Source: Pullulanibacillus pueri (lineage in GTDB: Bacteria > Bacillota > Bacilli > Bacillales > Sporolactobacillaceae). From it: a DNA stretch of 64,000 bases. Under the pieces are notes generated by a model. The model did no database searches. It was not told where the DNA came from and saw only the letters and a list, made by a program, of their open reading frames with translations. Every line of letters starts with the position of its first letter. Position 1 is the first letter of the stretch. Shown piece after piece: positions 50,638-59,150 of this stretch. The position numbers were made by a program, and so were the translations under genes. The stretch is from the NCBI RefSeq assembly GCF_014639255.1, contig NZ_BMFV01000005.1, positions 1-64,000 of the forward strand, written 5' to 3'.

Positions 50638-52263
50638 TTAATGTTTCATATCCTTGTTACGAATTAGAAAGAGACAAGAAACGGCTCCAATGGCGAGAAT
50701 AACAGCCGCAATTTTTATAATATCGCTTGTCCCTTCGACGAATGAAGAACGGGCTATCTCCTTAATCGTAGGGAACAGTGGATTATTCTGAAAAGCATTT
50801 CCGTCACCCGAACCTGTCAGTCCAGTACTCCCAGCAATCGGACCCGCCTGACCGATACCATTGATCATCGATTCTTTCACCTTTGAGGTCAATTGTGACG
50901 CTTGTAAAGCATTAATTTTATCCGTGATCAAGGTGGTATAATGATTGGCTAAAACAGCTCCAAAGAAAGCCGTACCAAAAGCGATACCGATTTGTCGTGC
51001 CACATTATTAACACCCGAAGCCATCCCTGCTCGTCGGGGCTCCACCGTTCCAATCGCTAGATTTGAGATCGGGGGATTAATCAATCCATTTCCAATGCCA
51101 GCAATGATAAAACCTGGAAGCAAAGCAATCCAATCTGCCGCTTGATCCGTTGGTGATACACCTGACATCAACCAGACCCCAATGGCCATAAGAATTAATG
51201 CAATGACAATCAACCATTTTGGATTGGCTTTTCCCATTAATGCCCCAGCAATCGGCCCCATTAAAAAGGAGAGCGCACTAAAGGTTATAAAACGCAGGCC
51301 GGTCTCTAAAGCATCAAATCCTAGGAAATTCTGAAAGTAAAGGGAAAGATAAAACAGTAAAGCGTACATCCCGGCACTTAAACAAAAAGCCGCCACTGCC
51401 GCTCCAGTAAAGCTTGGTGTTTTAAATAAACGTGGGTCGACCATAGGATTTTTCAACTTCAGTTCACCGATAATAAACACAATAATAGCCACGGCCCCCA
51501 CTGCCCACAGTCCTAGTATTTCAGGAGACGACCAACTCAAATTTGCATCATTCACCTTGATCAAACCAAAAACAAGGCAGAACATAAAAATAGTAAACGT
51601 CAGAAGTCCAAAAACATCGACCTTCTTACCGGCTGATTCATCCTTTGACTGAGAAATTGCCCATAAAGATAGTAAGACACCTATCACACCGATAGGAACA
51701 TTGAGATAAAAAATCGATTGCCAATTAATTTTATCAACAAGAATTCCACCGACTAGTGGACCAATGGCTGTAGCCAAACCACTGATGCCTCCCCATATAC
51801 CAATGGCCATCCCTCTTTGTTTCCCTTGAAAAGTCGCAGAAATAATTGCTAAGGATAATGGCATCATGGCTGAAGCTCCTAATCCTTGAATCCCACGAGA
51901 AATATTGAGTGTCGCGATATGAGATAAACCCGCAATAGTGATATCGCTAGACAACGCGCATAGTAATGACCCAATGGTAAAAACGGAGAGACCTAATATA
52001 AATAATGTCTTCCGTCCAAAGATGTCTCCTAGTCGACTCACGGTCACTAGCGCTACCGCAAACACTAAAGTATAGGCACTAATCACCCATTCTAAACTTG
52101 AAAAATTAGTATGTAAATCTGCCTGAATGGCCGGCAATGCGACATTCACAATTGTGACATCCAATAATGCCATAAATAGTCCAAAGCAAACAGCTCCTAA
52201 AGCCCACCATTTGCGTTCAACTTTAGCTTGTCCCTGTTGATTCACTGTCATCTTCTTATCCAT
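50638..52263 (-). CDS. Multidrug efflux MFS pump, DHA2 family (EmrB/QacA, 14 helices)
   Basis: About 541 aa with 14 membrane helices. KWWALGAVCFGLFMALLDVT with the Asp of motif D1 in LDVTIVNVALPAIQ, motif A in VTVSRLGDIFGRKTLFILG, and motif C in ISGLATAIGPLVGGILVDK mark drug:H+ antiporter family 2. The start is uncertain: ATG 52263 overlaps the padR stop (ATGGATAA) and ATG 52251 is 13 nt from AAGGAG; both imply coupling to padR. The upstream PadR repressor with its double operator should make the pump inducible by its own substrates. Confidence 0.88.
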   Translation of the reverse strand: MDKKMTVNQQGQAKVERKWWALGAVCFGLFMALLDVTIVNVALPAIQADLHTNFSSLEWVISAYTLVFAVALVTVSRLGDIFGRKTLFILGLSVFTIGSLLCALSSDITIAGLSHIATLNISRGIQGLGASAMMPLSLAIISATFQGKQRGMAIGIWGGISGLATAIGPLVGGILVDKINWQSIFYLNVPIGVIGVLLSLWAISQSKDESAGKKVDVFGLLTFTIFMFCLVFGLIKVNDANLSWSSPEILGLWAVGAVAIIVFIIGELKLKNPMVDPRLFKTPSFTGAAVAAFCLSAGMYALLFYLSLYFQNFLGFDALETGLRFITFSALSFLMGPIAGALMGKANPKWLIVIALILMAIGVWLMSGVSPTDQAADWIALLPGFIIAGIGNGLINPPISNLAIGTVEPRRAGMASGVNNVARQIGIAFGTAFFGAVLANHYTTLITDKINALQASQLTSKVKESMINGIGQAGPIAGSTGLTGSGDGNAFQNNPLFPTIKEIARSSFVEGTSDIIKIAAVILAIGAVSCLFLIRNKDMKH

Positions 52264-52798
52264 TCTCCTTAAGTTCTTCAATTTTTTTAAGTACCCACTC
52301 TTCACTCACTTGATTTTGGAGTAGGCGATGCTCAAGTACACTTAAAATATTCGGGACTTCATTCTTAGGGATATTATCTTCACCCTCAACATGTGCTTTT
52401 AATTCTTCAATGTGACGCCGGAGATAGCGAAGATAATCCTTATAATGATGATAAATGACTAAGGCTACATCACGAGTCACATGGTCAATATTGCTCACCT
52501 TTATATAAAAATGCACTTCATAATCCGATTTATATTCAATCGGTTCTTCCATTAAGCGATAAAATCGTTCTTTACCCAGTGGAGTAATTTGATAGGTTTT
52601 TTTCTTTCTTCCCTTTCCTTCAGTAGTTACCTCTACTTCCTCTATAAGATGATCCTCTTCCAGTTCATGAATCAGCGGGTAAAGGACCCCCCAACTTATC
52701 TTTCTTATCGGCCCAACGACACGATTAATTATCATTTGCAATAAATAGCCATGGTAAGGGCGATCCATTAACTCCCCGAGAATATAGAGTTCATACAT
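52256..52798 (-). CDS. PadR-family transcriptional repressor
   Basis: 180 aa. The winged helix-turn-helix domain covers MYELYILGELMDRPYHGYLL to about residue 90, with GVLYPLIHELEEDHLIEEVE and KTYQITPLGKERFYRLMEEP; a helical C-terminal dimerisation part follows, as in the PadR-s1/Vir group. Start ATG 52798 with AGGAAG 8 nt upstream; the GTG at 52807 lies too close. It is co-transcribed with, and overlaps, the DHA2 pump gene, and two perfect 19-bp palindromes in its promoter strongly suggest autorepression that also controls the pump. Confidence 0.9.
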   Translation of the reverse strand: MYELYILGELMDRPYHGYLLQMIINRVVGPIRKISWGVLYPLIHELEEDHLIEEVEVTTEGKGRKKKTYQITPLGKERFYRLMEEPIEYKSDYEVHFYIKVSNIDHVTRDVALVIYHHYKDYLRYLRRHIEELKAHVEGEDNIPKNEVPNILSVLEHRLLQNQVSEEWVLKKIEELKENG

Positions 52799-52816
52799 TT
52801 TTCCCACTTCCTCATA

Positions 52817-52835
52817 ATATATCTTAAAGATATAT
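52817..52835. promoter_or_regulatory. PadR operator 1
   Basis: ATATATCTTAAAGATATAT, a perfect 19-nt palindrome around a central A, near the expected transcript start of padR, 19 nt before its ATG. Its twin lies 26 bp upstream. Confidence 0.75.
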
Positions 52836-52839
52836 CAAT

Positions 52840-52868
52840 AAAATATATCTTTAAGATATATTTGTCAA
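52840..52868 (-). promoter_or_regulatory. padR promoter with operator 2 in the spacer
   Basis: On the minus strand a perfect TTGACA (52863-52868), 17 bp, then TATTTT (52840-52845). Operator 2, ATATATCTTTAAGATATAT at 52843-52861, fills the spacer and overlaps the -10. Repressor bound there would exclude RNA polymerase. Confidence 0.75.
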
Positions 52869-53106
52869 CTTTATACCTCCCTATAAGTAATCAACCAGAA
52901 TAACAACAAATAACCACAATTCCCTATAGATTTACTAAGTTTTTTACCTTAAACTATCAATATATTGACATCAATACCCCATTGATACTTGTCCGTGGTA
53001 TACTCACTTTATATAGTTATTTTCTGAAAATTTAATGCTGTATTTTTGAATAGAGATGAACATGATGTATTGATCATCAATTAACATGGAATGTGAGGTG
53101 AAGAGG

Positions 53107-54942
53107 ATGAGTGGTATTGTTGGATACATTGGCAAGCAACCGGCTCAGCCCATTTTATTAGACTGCTTAAAACAGCTCGATTATCGTGGATATGATTCAG
53201 CAGGACTCGCCATTTCTAATCATCAGCGTATTGAGGTTCGAAAAGAGATGGGACGCATAGAGGATTTAGAAGCCTCACTGATCCTTGAACCGATAGCAAA
53301 AGGAACACTCGGCATTGGTCATACCCGCTGGGCTTCTCACGGAACTCCTTCCGCACTTAATTCTCATCCATTGAGCGACGACAAAAATCAATTCTTTGTT
53401 GTCCATAACGGAATTATTGAAAATGATCATCAGCTGAAAAGGATGTTAACTTCTGAAGGTCATGTTTTTGTTACGGAAACAGATACGGAGGTCATCCCCC
53501 ATTTACTCTCCCATTACAATACAGGGAACTTTGAGGAAACAGTTCAAAAAGTGATTCCTTTATTAAAGGGGGCTTTTGCGCTTGCCATCATGTCTCACTC
53601 AGAGCCTAATACCATCATCGCTATTTCTCAAGAGAACCCACTGATTCTTGGATTTGGTAAACATGAAGCCTTTTTATCTTCAGACATTCCAGCCTTGCTT
53701 ACATACACAAGGGAAATCCATCCGATCAAAAACGGTGAAATGGCGATCCTAACGCCGGATGGAACAAAAGTAAAGACACTCCTTGGTGAGCTTCTTGAAC
53801 CTAAGAAGGTCTTTATAGAAATGTCTAAAGAAGCGATACACCTTCAAGATCATGAACATTACATGTTAAAGGAAATTATGGAACAGCCCAAAGCGATTAA
53901 GCGCACATTAGACGGACGATTAACCTCAGAAGGCGTTATCCTTCCCGAACTTGATGCTTTCTTCGCTGAGCTTGATGTTCATCGGATTCGTAAGATCGAT
54001 ATTGTTGGCAGCGGGACTTCTTATCATTCAGGGATCATCGGAAAAAAGCTTCTAGATACAATGCTTGACATTCCTGTTGAGGTCTCGATATCCTCTGAAT
54101 TTAGCTGTGAGCATGGTAGCCTCGGTCCAGGTAATCTTGTTATTGTTTTAAGTCAATCGGGAGAGACTGCAGATACTTTGTCTGCATTAAAAGAGGCGAA
54201 ACGCTGTGGTTGTCCAACGATTGCTATTACTAATAATAAGAGGAGAAACATCGCAAGAAAGGCAGATTATACGCTGTTTACAAGCGCTGGTCCCGAACTC
54301 GCGGTAGCAGCCACTAAGGCGTACACCTCACAAATTAGTGCATTAATGTTACTCGCTATTGCGCTTACAGAAAAAACAAACGGCCCAGGTATGGCACTCA
54401 TACCTGATCTCTTAAATGCCTTACACCAACTGCCAGAGGATATTGAGAAATCCTTAATTATGACTCAAGACGCCATCGATCAATTTGCTCAAGTGACCAA
54501 TGATCAGGACCATCTCTTCTTAATTGGAAGAGGTTTAGACTATGTTCTCGCACTCGAGGGGGCACTGAAGTTACAAGAAGTGGCTTATTTACACGCCGAT
54601 GCCTATGCAGCAGGGGAAATGAAGCATGGTACCATGGCCTTAATTACACCTGGAGTACCGGTCATCGCCCTAGCCACACAGGAGAAACTTCGTGAGAAAA
54701 CAATCAGTAATATTAGGGAACTCAAAGCCCGGGATGCCTTTGTTGTTGGTATCACCACCACAGGGGACAGTGATGTCAGTGACGTTGTTGATGAAGTGCT
54801 CTACATCCCAGAGGCACACCCGTTTCTCATGCCGATCTTAGCAGCTATCCCTTTACAATTACTCGCTTATTATGCCGGAACAGTGCGAGGTTACGATGTC
54901 GATAGACCCCGTAACCTCGCCAAAAGTTTAACTGTAGAGTAG
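53107..54942 (+). CDS. glmS: GlmS-like aminotransferase with Cys1-to-Ser change
   Basis: 611 aa, full length for glutamine:fructose-6-phosphate amidotransferase, which makes glucosamine-6-phosphate for cell wall synthesis. The N-terminal glutaminase reads MSGIVGYIG, where GlmS proteins have MCGIVG: the nucleophile Cys (the residue after Met) is Ser (AGT). Other glutamine-site residues remain: RGYDSAG, GHTRWASHG, HNGIIEN and ETDTEVI. The two SIS domains carry GTSYHSG, SQSGETADT, ATKAYTSQ, EGALKLQE, GEMKHGT and the final NLAKSLTVE. GAGGTG lies 6 nt before the ATG; the ATG at 53086 lacks a site. The leader region (52870-53106) has no glmS ribozyme core. It may be a paralogue with altered nitrogen source, an ammonia-dependent isomerase, or carry a sequence error. 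Confidence 0.9.
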   Translation: MSGIVGYIGKQPAQPILLDCLKQLDYRGYDSAGLAISNHQRIEVRKEMGRIEDLEASLILEPIAKGTLGIGHTRWASHGTPSALNSHPLSDDKNQFFVVHNGIIENDHQLKRMLTSEGHVFVTETDTEVIPHLLSHYNTGNFEETVQKVIPLLKGAFALAIMSHSEPNTIIAISQENPLILGFGKHEAFLSSDIPALLTYTREIHPIKNGEMAILTPDGTKVKTLLGELLEPKKVFIEMSKEAIHLQDHEHYMLKEIMEQPKAIKRTLDGRLTSEGVILPELDAFFAELDVHRIRKIDIVGSGTSYHSGIIGKKLLDTMLDIPVEVSISSEFSCEHGSLGPGNLVIVLSQSGETADTLSALKEAKRCGCPTIAITNNKRRNIARKADYTLFTSAGPELAVAATKAYTSQISALMLLAIALTEKTNGPGMALIPDLLNALHQLPEDIEKSLIMTQDAIDQFAQVTNDQDHLFLIGRGLDYVLALEGALKLQEVAYLHADAYAAGEMKHGTMALITPGVPVIALATQEKLREKTISNIRELKARDAFVVGITTTGDSDVSDVVDEVLYIPEAHPFLMPILAAIPLQLLAYYAGTVRGYDVDRPRNLAKSLTVE

Positions 54943-54943
54943 T

Positions 54944-55342
54944 TCACATATTTTCTCTTTCCATTTCGGTAACTTGGAAGACAAAAAAATGGGCTCCAAT
55001 ATAATTTATAATCGCTCCGATTGAGGTGGCAACAAGTTTACTTAAAAATAAGGGCCAACCCGTGACTTGGAAGAAAAAGAATAAGAGACCTGAAGCAAAA
55101 ACCAAAGTGATTAAGTTTACTCCTGTAAATTTTATGAATTCACTTTGGCTTTTTTTCACTTGAATGGCCCACATTCGATTCAAGGCATAGCTATTCACCA
55201 GCCCACAACAATAAGACAGACTCTGTGCCGCTAAATATGGAAAACCACAATAAGACAAGAAAGTAAATACAAAAAAATCAATGCCTAGATTTAGGAAACC
55301 AACGATCCCTATCTTTATGAGAGTCAAATATTTTTTAAACAT
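54944..55342 (-). CDS. GtrA-family membrane protein
   Basis: 132 aa with four membrane helices: FLNLGIDFFVFTFLSYCGFP, QSLSYCCGLVNSYALNRMWA, LITLVFASGLLFFFFQVTGW and SIGAIINYIGAHFFVFQ. This is the GtrA/DPMS family, thought to flip or hold polyprenyl-phosphate sugars. Its stop lies 1 bp from the end of the convergent glmS-like gene. No glycosyltransferase adjoins. A 7-bp CAGCAGA/TCTGCTG hairpin (55431-55450) lies in its upstream region. The role is inferred from the family. Confidence 0.85.
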   Translation of the reverse strand: MFKKYLTLIKIGIVGFLNLGIDFFVFTFLSYCGFPYLAAQSLSYCCGLVNSYALNRMWAIQVKKSQSEFIKFTGVNLITLVFASGLLFFFFQVTGWPLFLSKLVATSIGAIINYIGAHFFVFQVTEMERENM

Positions 55343-55632
55343 GGATCACACTTCCTTTATCTCGCATCATAAGAAGAAGACTCCCTACCCAATGATGCCC
55401 GATTCTGATCAACTACTCTTCAGCAGAATGCTCTCTGCTGATTGAGTCTCACTTTTCACGAAGAATGATGCTACCCCCATAAATTTTTAAGGACACTCCC
55501 AAAACAGCGTTTGATTATCTCACAGACTCTACCCTGTTATTGTATTATTCCCCTCTAACATTCATTACACCCCAATGATTGGAAAAATAGAGGCTGCTCT
55601 TGAAGAAATAAGAGATATAAAGCATGTTAGAT

Positions 55633-56871
55633 TCACTCACTTTTCTCGCGCTTCCCGTTTAAAACAGTTTGTATAGATTGATTAAGCGCATCGATATTTA
55701 CCTGAGGACGGGGCTCATTAGATAGCTTATATTTCTGCTTTAACATCATGATTCTAGCCACGCTTTCATCAATACGTTTCATTGAAATATCTCCGTCATG
55801 AACAGCTTTTTTTAGCGCGTTTAGCGCCCCAAGTTGTTCATTCTTATGATAAGCGATAAGAACAATATCAGCACCTGCCTTTATTGATCTTATTGCCGCC
55901 TCGTCAACAGGATAATGTTTTTCAATAGCTCCCATCGTCATATCATCTGTAATCACAACACCCTTAAACTTTAATTTGTTTCTTAACATATCGGTCATAA
56001 TGGTCTGAGACATCGAGGCAGGATACTTAGCATTTAACTGCGGTACCATGAGATGGGTCACCATAACCGCATCGGCTCCACTCGCGATTGCCTGTTTATA
56101 AGGCGCCCAATCCTCGGCTTCTAGGCGTTTCAATCCATAGTTAATCTGCGGTAAATCAGCGTGAGCATCCACTGTTACACTCCCATAGCCTGGGAAATGC
56201 TTAACAACAGGGACCACTTTCTCCGACTGTATGCCCTTCATGGTAGCTACACCCAACTGACTCACGATCTTTTTATCCGAACTGAACGATCGATTACCGA
56301 TAGCGGCCTGTTCCGATTCCTTAATATCAAGCACTGGCGCAAAATCCATATTAAACCCAAAGGCTTGCAATTCCTTACCTATCACCTGCCCCATCTCTTT
56401 AGAAAAATCTTGATCATCTAACTGACCCACCTTCGCATTTGCAGGTAGGGATGTGATGGTATTTGGCATGCGTTCTACATCCCCTCCTTCTTGATCTACA
56501 CTAATAAAAAGCGGCAAAGGATTGCCCGCATTCTGATTCATAGATTTTAATTGATTAATAAGCTGAACCGTTTGAGCAGTACTTTGGACATTCTTACCAT
56601 ACAAGATGACTCCACCAACATGCTTATCACGTATAAACATCCTTTCATTGGCTCCCATCGTTGTTCCTTCAACACCTACCATCAGCATTTGCCCTAACTT
56701 TTCATCCAAACTCATTTTGTTAATTTTAGCAGCTATTCCTTTATCTCCTTCCTCATGGTGCTGTTTGGGTGATGCTGCTCCGTTAGCTTTTTGAGAGAAC
56801 TTCTGGCTCGAACATCCGATCAATCCTATAGTGAAAAGACATACCGCAATTATCACGATCAGTTTCTTCAA
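55633..56871 (-). CDS. nagZ: Lipoprotein beta-N-acetylglucosaminidase NagZ (GH3)
   Basis: 412 aa. The signal peptide ends in the lipobox GLIGC (C20), so the enzyme is tethered outside the membrane. The GH3 barrel shows VSVDQEGGDVERMP (sugar-binding E, G, R), the substrate loop VKHFPGYGSVTVDAHADLP with the Asp235/His237 acid-base pair typical of NagZ, and VVITDDMTMGAI with the nucleophile D309. It removes GlcNAc from muropeptides during wall recycling. B. subtilis NagZ has an extra C-terminal domain; this protein ends after the catalytic domain at about residue 400. It is a single-gene unit; the amidase NamZ/AmiE and MurQ are not adjacent. Confidence 0.9.
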   Translation of the reverse strand: MKKLIVIIAVCLFTIGLIGCSSQKFSQKANGAASPKQHHEEGDKGIAAKINKMSLDEKLGQMLMVGVEGTTMGANERMFIRDKHVGGVILYGKNVQSTAQTVQLINQLKSMNQNAGNPLPLFISVDQEGGDVERMPNTITSLPANAKVGQLDDQDFSKEMGQVIGKELQAFGFNMDFAPVLDIKESEQAAIGNRSFSSDKKIVSQLGVATMKGIQSEKVVPVVKHFPGYGSVTVDAHADLPQINYGLKRLEAEDWAPYKQAIASGADAVMVTHLMVPQLNAKYPASMSQTIMTDMLRNKLKFKGVVITDDMTMGAIEKHYPVDEAAIRSIKAGADIVLIAYHKNEQLGALNALKKAVHDGDISMKRIDESVARIMMLKQKYKLSNEPRPQVNIDALNQSIQTVLNGKREKSE

Positions 56872-57136
56872 AAAGATACTCCCCCTTAGATAGACACTGA
56901 AATTCTAGGCCCATCTCTCTAAGTTGCTAACCAGTATTGGCATTATTCTATGACTTAATAAACTTAAAGATTATTAAAAGAAGTTCCCCACCTTCTAACA
57001 ATGGGTAAGAAATCTAATGAATTTTTTCAATGAAAGCGCGTTTTCCCTCCTACCTCTTTAAGTATTCGTGGAAGCGACCCGTTTCTTAATGTCATTTAAT
57101 GACCGACTTTAACCTTTCTCTTCGCAAAAAAAAAAA
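56872..57136. other. Intergenic stretch without a gene
   Basis: About 265 bp upstream of nagZ, AT-rich, presumed to hold its promoter. I see no other feature until the terminator at 57137. Confidence 0.4.
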
Positions 57137-57151
57137 CAGGCCGGTGACCTG
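57137..57151 (-). terminator. Terminator of the two-component operon
   Basis: CAGG and CCTG with a 7-nt loop, then a run of 11-12 U on the minus strand (57125-57136). It lies about 20 nt past the sensor kinase stop. Confidence 0.75.
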
Positions 57152-57171
57152 ATTTTTCAACACTTCTCTCT

Positions 57172-58248
57172 TTAGTTGTCCAATGTTTTTTTGGCTAAAC
57201 TGACCGTAAATTGTGTGCCTTCATTAGGCCTACTTTCGACTTGAATGTCCCCATGATGCATCTCGATAATCTTCTTTACAATCGAAAGACCTAGCCCATT
57301 GCCACCAACTGAGCGATTTCTCGATTTGTCGGCTTTATAGAATCTTTCAAAGATACGAGCCTGAGTCTCCTTCGTCATCCCCACACCCGTATCAGCAATC
57401 TTCACAGCGACCTCCTCCTCGGTCTGTTCTATAGACACGTATATCTTGCCGTGCTCAGGTGTGAACTTGATACTATTATGAATGAGGTTGATCCAAACCT
57501 GGTTCAAGAGCGCTTCATCGCCCGTGATCATCACCTTCTCTAGATTAACCTCCATATCAATCTTTTTGTTAAGCCACTGGGGTTCACAAGTTAAGACCAC
57601 ACTCCGCAATTGCTGATCCAAACGATAGGCTTTGGGTTCAAAAGGGGCATGCTCTCCTTCAAGTGAAGTGAGCTTCAACAGGTTTTCACTCATCTGAGAC
57701 AGACGTTTACTCTCTGTTTCTATAATTTCAAGATAATGCTTACGCTCTTGATCAGATAAATGATCGCTTTGCAGCGCCTGGGCAAAACCGCTGATAGACG
57801 TTAATGGCGATTGAATTTCATGGGACACATTGGAGATAAACTCCTGACGCATATGCTCCATTTCCCCTAGTTCTTCAGCCATGTGCTTAACGGTCTTCAC
57901 AATATGGTTAAAGGGATGCCTTTCATTTTGGCCTGGAAATTGATAGGTTAAATCAATATTAAAATTCCCTTGCGCAATATTTTCCATGGCATCAATAATA
58001 GAGCCAAATAGCTTTTTTTGCCTTTCTTGTATCCGAGTGATGCGACTCACACAAAACATAATAAAACCAAAGATAATAAAGCCAAAGGTTGAAATCATTA
58101 ATTGATGGATAAAAAGCGGCGGTGACCATGCAATTCGATTAAACACCCAGTGATCCACGAGAAAGGCGAGTGACCAACAAAGAAGGAGTGCACCGATGAT
58201 CCCTAAAGCCCCTAAAACATGCTTTAAGATATTCCAAAATTTTTTCAT
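57172..58248 (-). CDS. Sensor histidine kinase
   Basis: 358 aa. Two N-terminal helices (LGALGIIGALLLCWSLAFLV and QLMISTFGFIIFGFIMFCVS) enclose only a short outer loop, suggesting sensing within the membrane. A HAMP-like linker is followed by the HisKA box EFISNVSHEIQSPLTSISGF with phospho-acceptor H143, and an HATPase domain with N box NQVWINLIHNSIKFTPEHG, G1 ADTGVGM, F box IFERFYK and G2 GNGLGLSIVKKIIEMH. The ATG overlaps the regulator's stop by 4 bp (ATGA). The stimulus is unknown. Confidence 0.92.
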   Translation of the reverse strand: MKKFWNILKHVLGALGIIGALLLCWSLAFLVDHWVFNRIAWSPPLFIHQLMISTFGFIIFGFIMFCVSRITRIQERQKKLFGSIIDAMENIAQGNFNIDLTYQFPGQNERHPFNHIVKTVKHMAEELGEMEHMRQEFISNVSHEIQSPLTSISGFAQALQSDHLSDQERKHYLEIIETESKRLSQMSENLLKLTSLEGEHAPFEPKAYRLDQQLRSVVLTCEPQWLNKKIDMEVNLEKVMITGDEALLNQVWINLIHNSIKFTPEHGKIYVSIEQTEEEVAVKIADTGVGMTKETQARIFERFYKADKSRNRSVGGNGLGLSIVKKIIEMHHGDIQVESRPNEGTQFTVSLAKKTLDN

Positions 58249-58925
58249 GCATACACCTCCAACCTGTATCCAAGCCCGCGAATCGTAACGATTTTAAACT
58301 GTTCTTCATGTTGAGCTAAACGCTGCCTTAGCCGTTTAATATGAACATCAACGGTCCGTTCATCACCTTCATAGTCGAACCCCCAGATATCTTCAATGAG
58401 TTGTTCCCTTGAGAAGGTTTTACCGGGTTGCGATCCTAATTTAAAAAGCAATTCAAATTCTTTCAGTGGAAGCGTCAACGGCTGATCACCATCGAAGACC
58501 TCGTAGCTCTTTTGATTCAAGGTGAGATCACCAATTTGGATTTTTCTAGAAAGGGAAATTTTATATCTTTTGAGCAAGGCCTTTACCCGTGCAACTAACT
58601 CAATGGGTTCAAAAGGTTTTACCATGTAATCATCGGTGCCTAGGTCGAACCCTTTCACTTTTTGTTTCGTTTCCCCCTTGGCTGTCAGCATAAGAAGAGG
58701 CAGTTCTTCATCATAGTACCTTCTAATTTCTTGACAGAGCTCCCACCCATCCATATTAGGCATCATAATATCAAGAATGACTAAATCTACTTTTATCGAT
58801 TCAAGAACACTCAGCGCTTCTTCTCCATCAGAGGCTTCATGGATATCAAATCCTTCTTGGCGTAGGAAAACACCAATCAATTCTCGAATATAAGGATCAT
58901 CATCAACAATTAATATTTTCGTCAT
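58245..58925 (-). CDS. OmpR-family response regulator
   Basis: 226 aa. Receiver domain with the acidic pocket in ILIVDDDPYIRELIGVFLRQ, phospho-acceptor Asp in LVILDIMMPNMDGWELC (about D52) and Lys in DYMVKPFEPIELVARV; the winged helix C-terminal domain includes LPLKEFELLFKLGSQPGKTF, WGFDYEGDERTVDVHIKRLR and TIRGLGYRLE. Start at ATG 58925, since AGAGGG sits 9 nt upstream; ATG 58934 is closer to it. It is first in the operon with the sensor kinase. Targets are unknown; the adjacent MerR gene is divergent. Confidence 0.92.
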   Translation of the reverse strand: MTKILIVDDDPYIRELIGVFLRQEGFDIHEASDGEEALSVLESIKVDLVILDIMMPNMDGWELCQEIRRYYDEELPLLMLTAKGETKQKVKGFDLGTDDYMVKPFEPIELVARVKALLKRYKISLSRKIQIGDLTLNQKSYEVFDGDQPLTLPLKEFELLFKLGSQPGKTFSREQLIEDIWGFDYEGDERTVDVHIKRLRQRLAQHEEQFKIVTIRGLGYRLEVYA

Positions 58926-59098
58926 GGTACTCATCCCTCTAAATTTAATTCACTTTCTCAAGCATACACTAAAACGCTTTTTAAGAAACGAGAACCCCCA
59001 CCTTCATGGGAGTTTTTCTATATTGTGGACTCTTTTAAGATACAATGTTTTTATGAACTGAATATGAACGTAAAATAACCCAAAATGGTCGCACGCTC

Positions 59099-59129
59099 TT
59101 GACCCTCCTCTTAGGGGAGGCTATAACAT
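59099..59129 (+). promoter_or_regulatory. MerR-type dyad promoter
   Basis: TTGACC (59099-59104) and TATAAC (59122-59127), or TAACAT two bases on, flank CCTCC-TCTTAG-GGGAGG. The dyad CCCTCC/GGGAGG placed between -35 and -10 with a 17-19 bp spacer is the classical MerR/TipA arrangement and implies control by the MerR protein encoded 22 nt downstream. Confidence 0.7.
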
Positions 59130-59150
59130 AGGAAAACAAGGAGGGAAATC

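Noticed and set aside
52870..53106. glmS ribozyme before the glmS-like gene
   Set aside because: I looked for the ribozyme core and its conserved cleavage-site context and found none; the leader is AT-rich without the needed pseudoknot pairing.
58988..59012. Terminator between the response regulator and MerR genes
   Set aside because: ACCCCCA/TGGGAGT pairing is short with a mismatch, and the two genes are divergent, so no transcript ends there.
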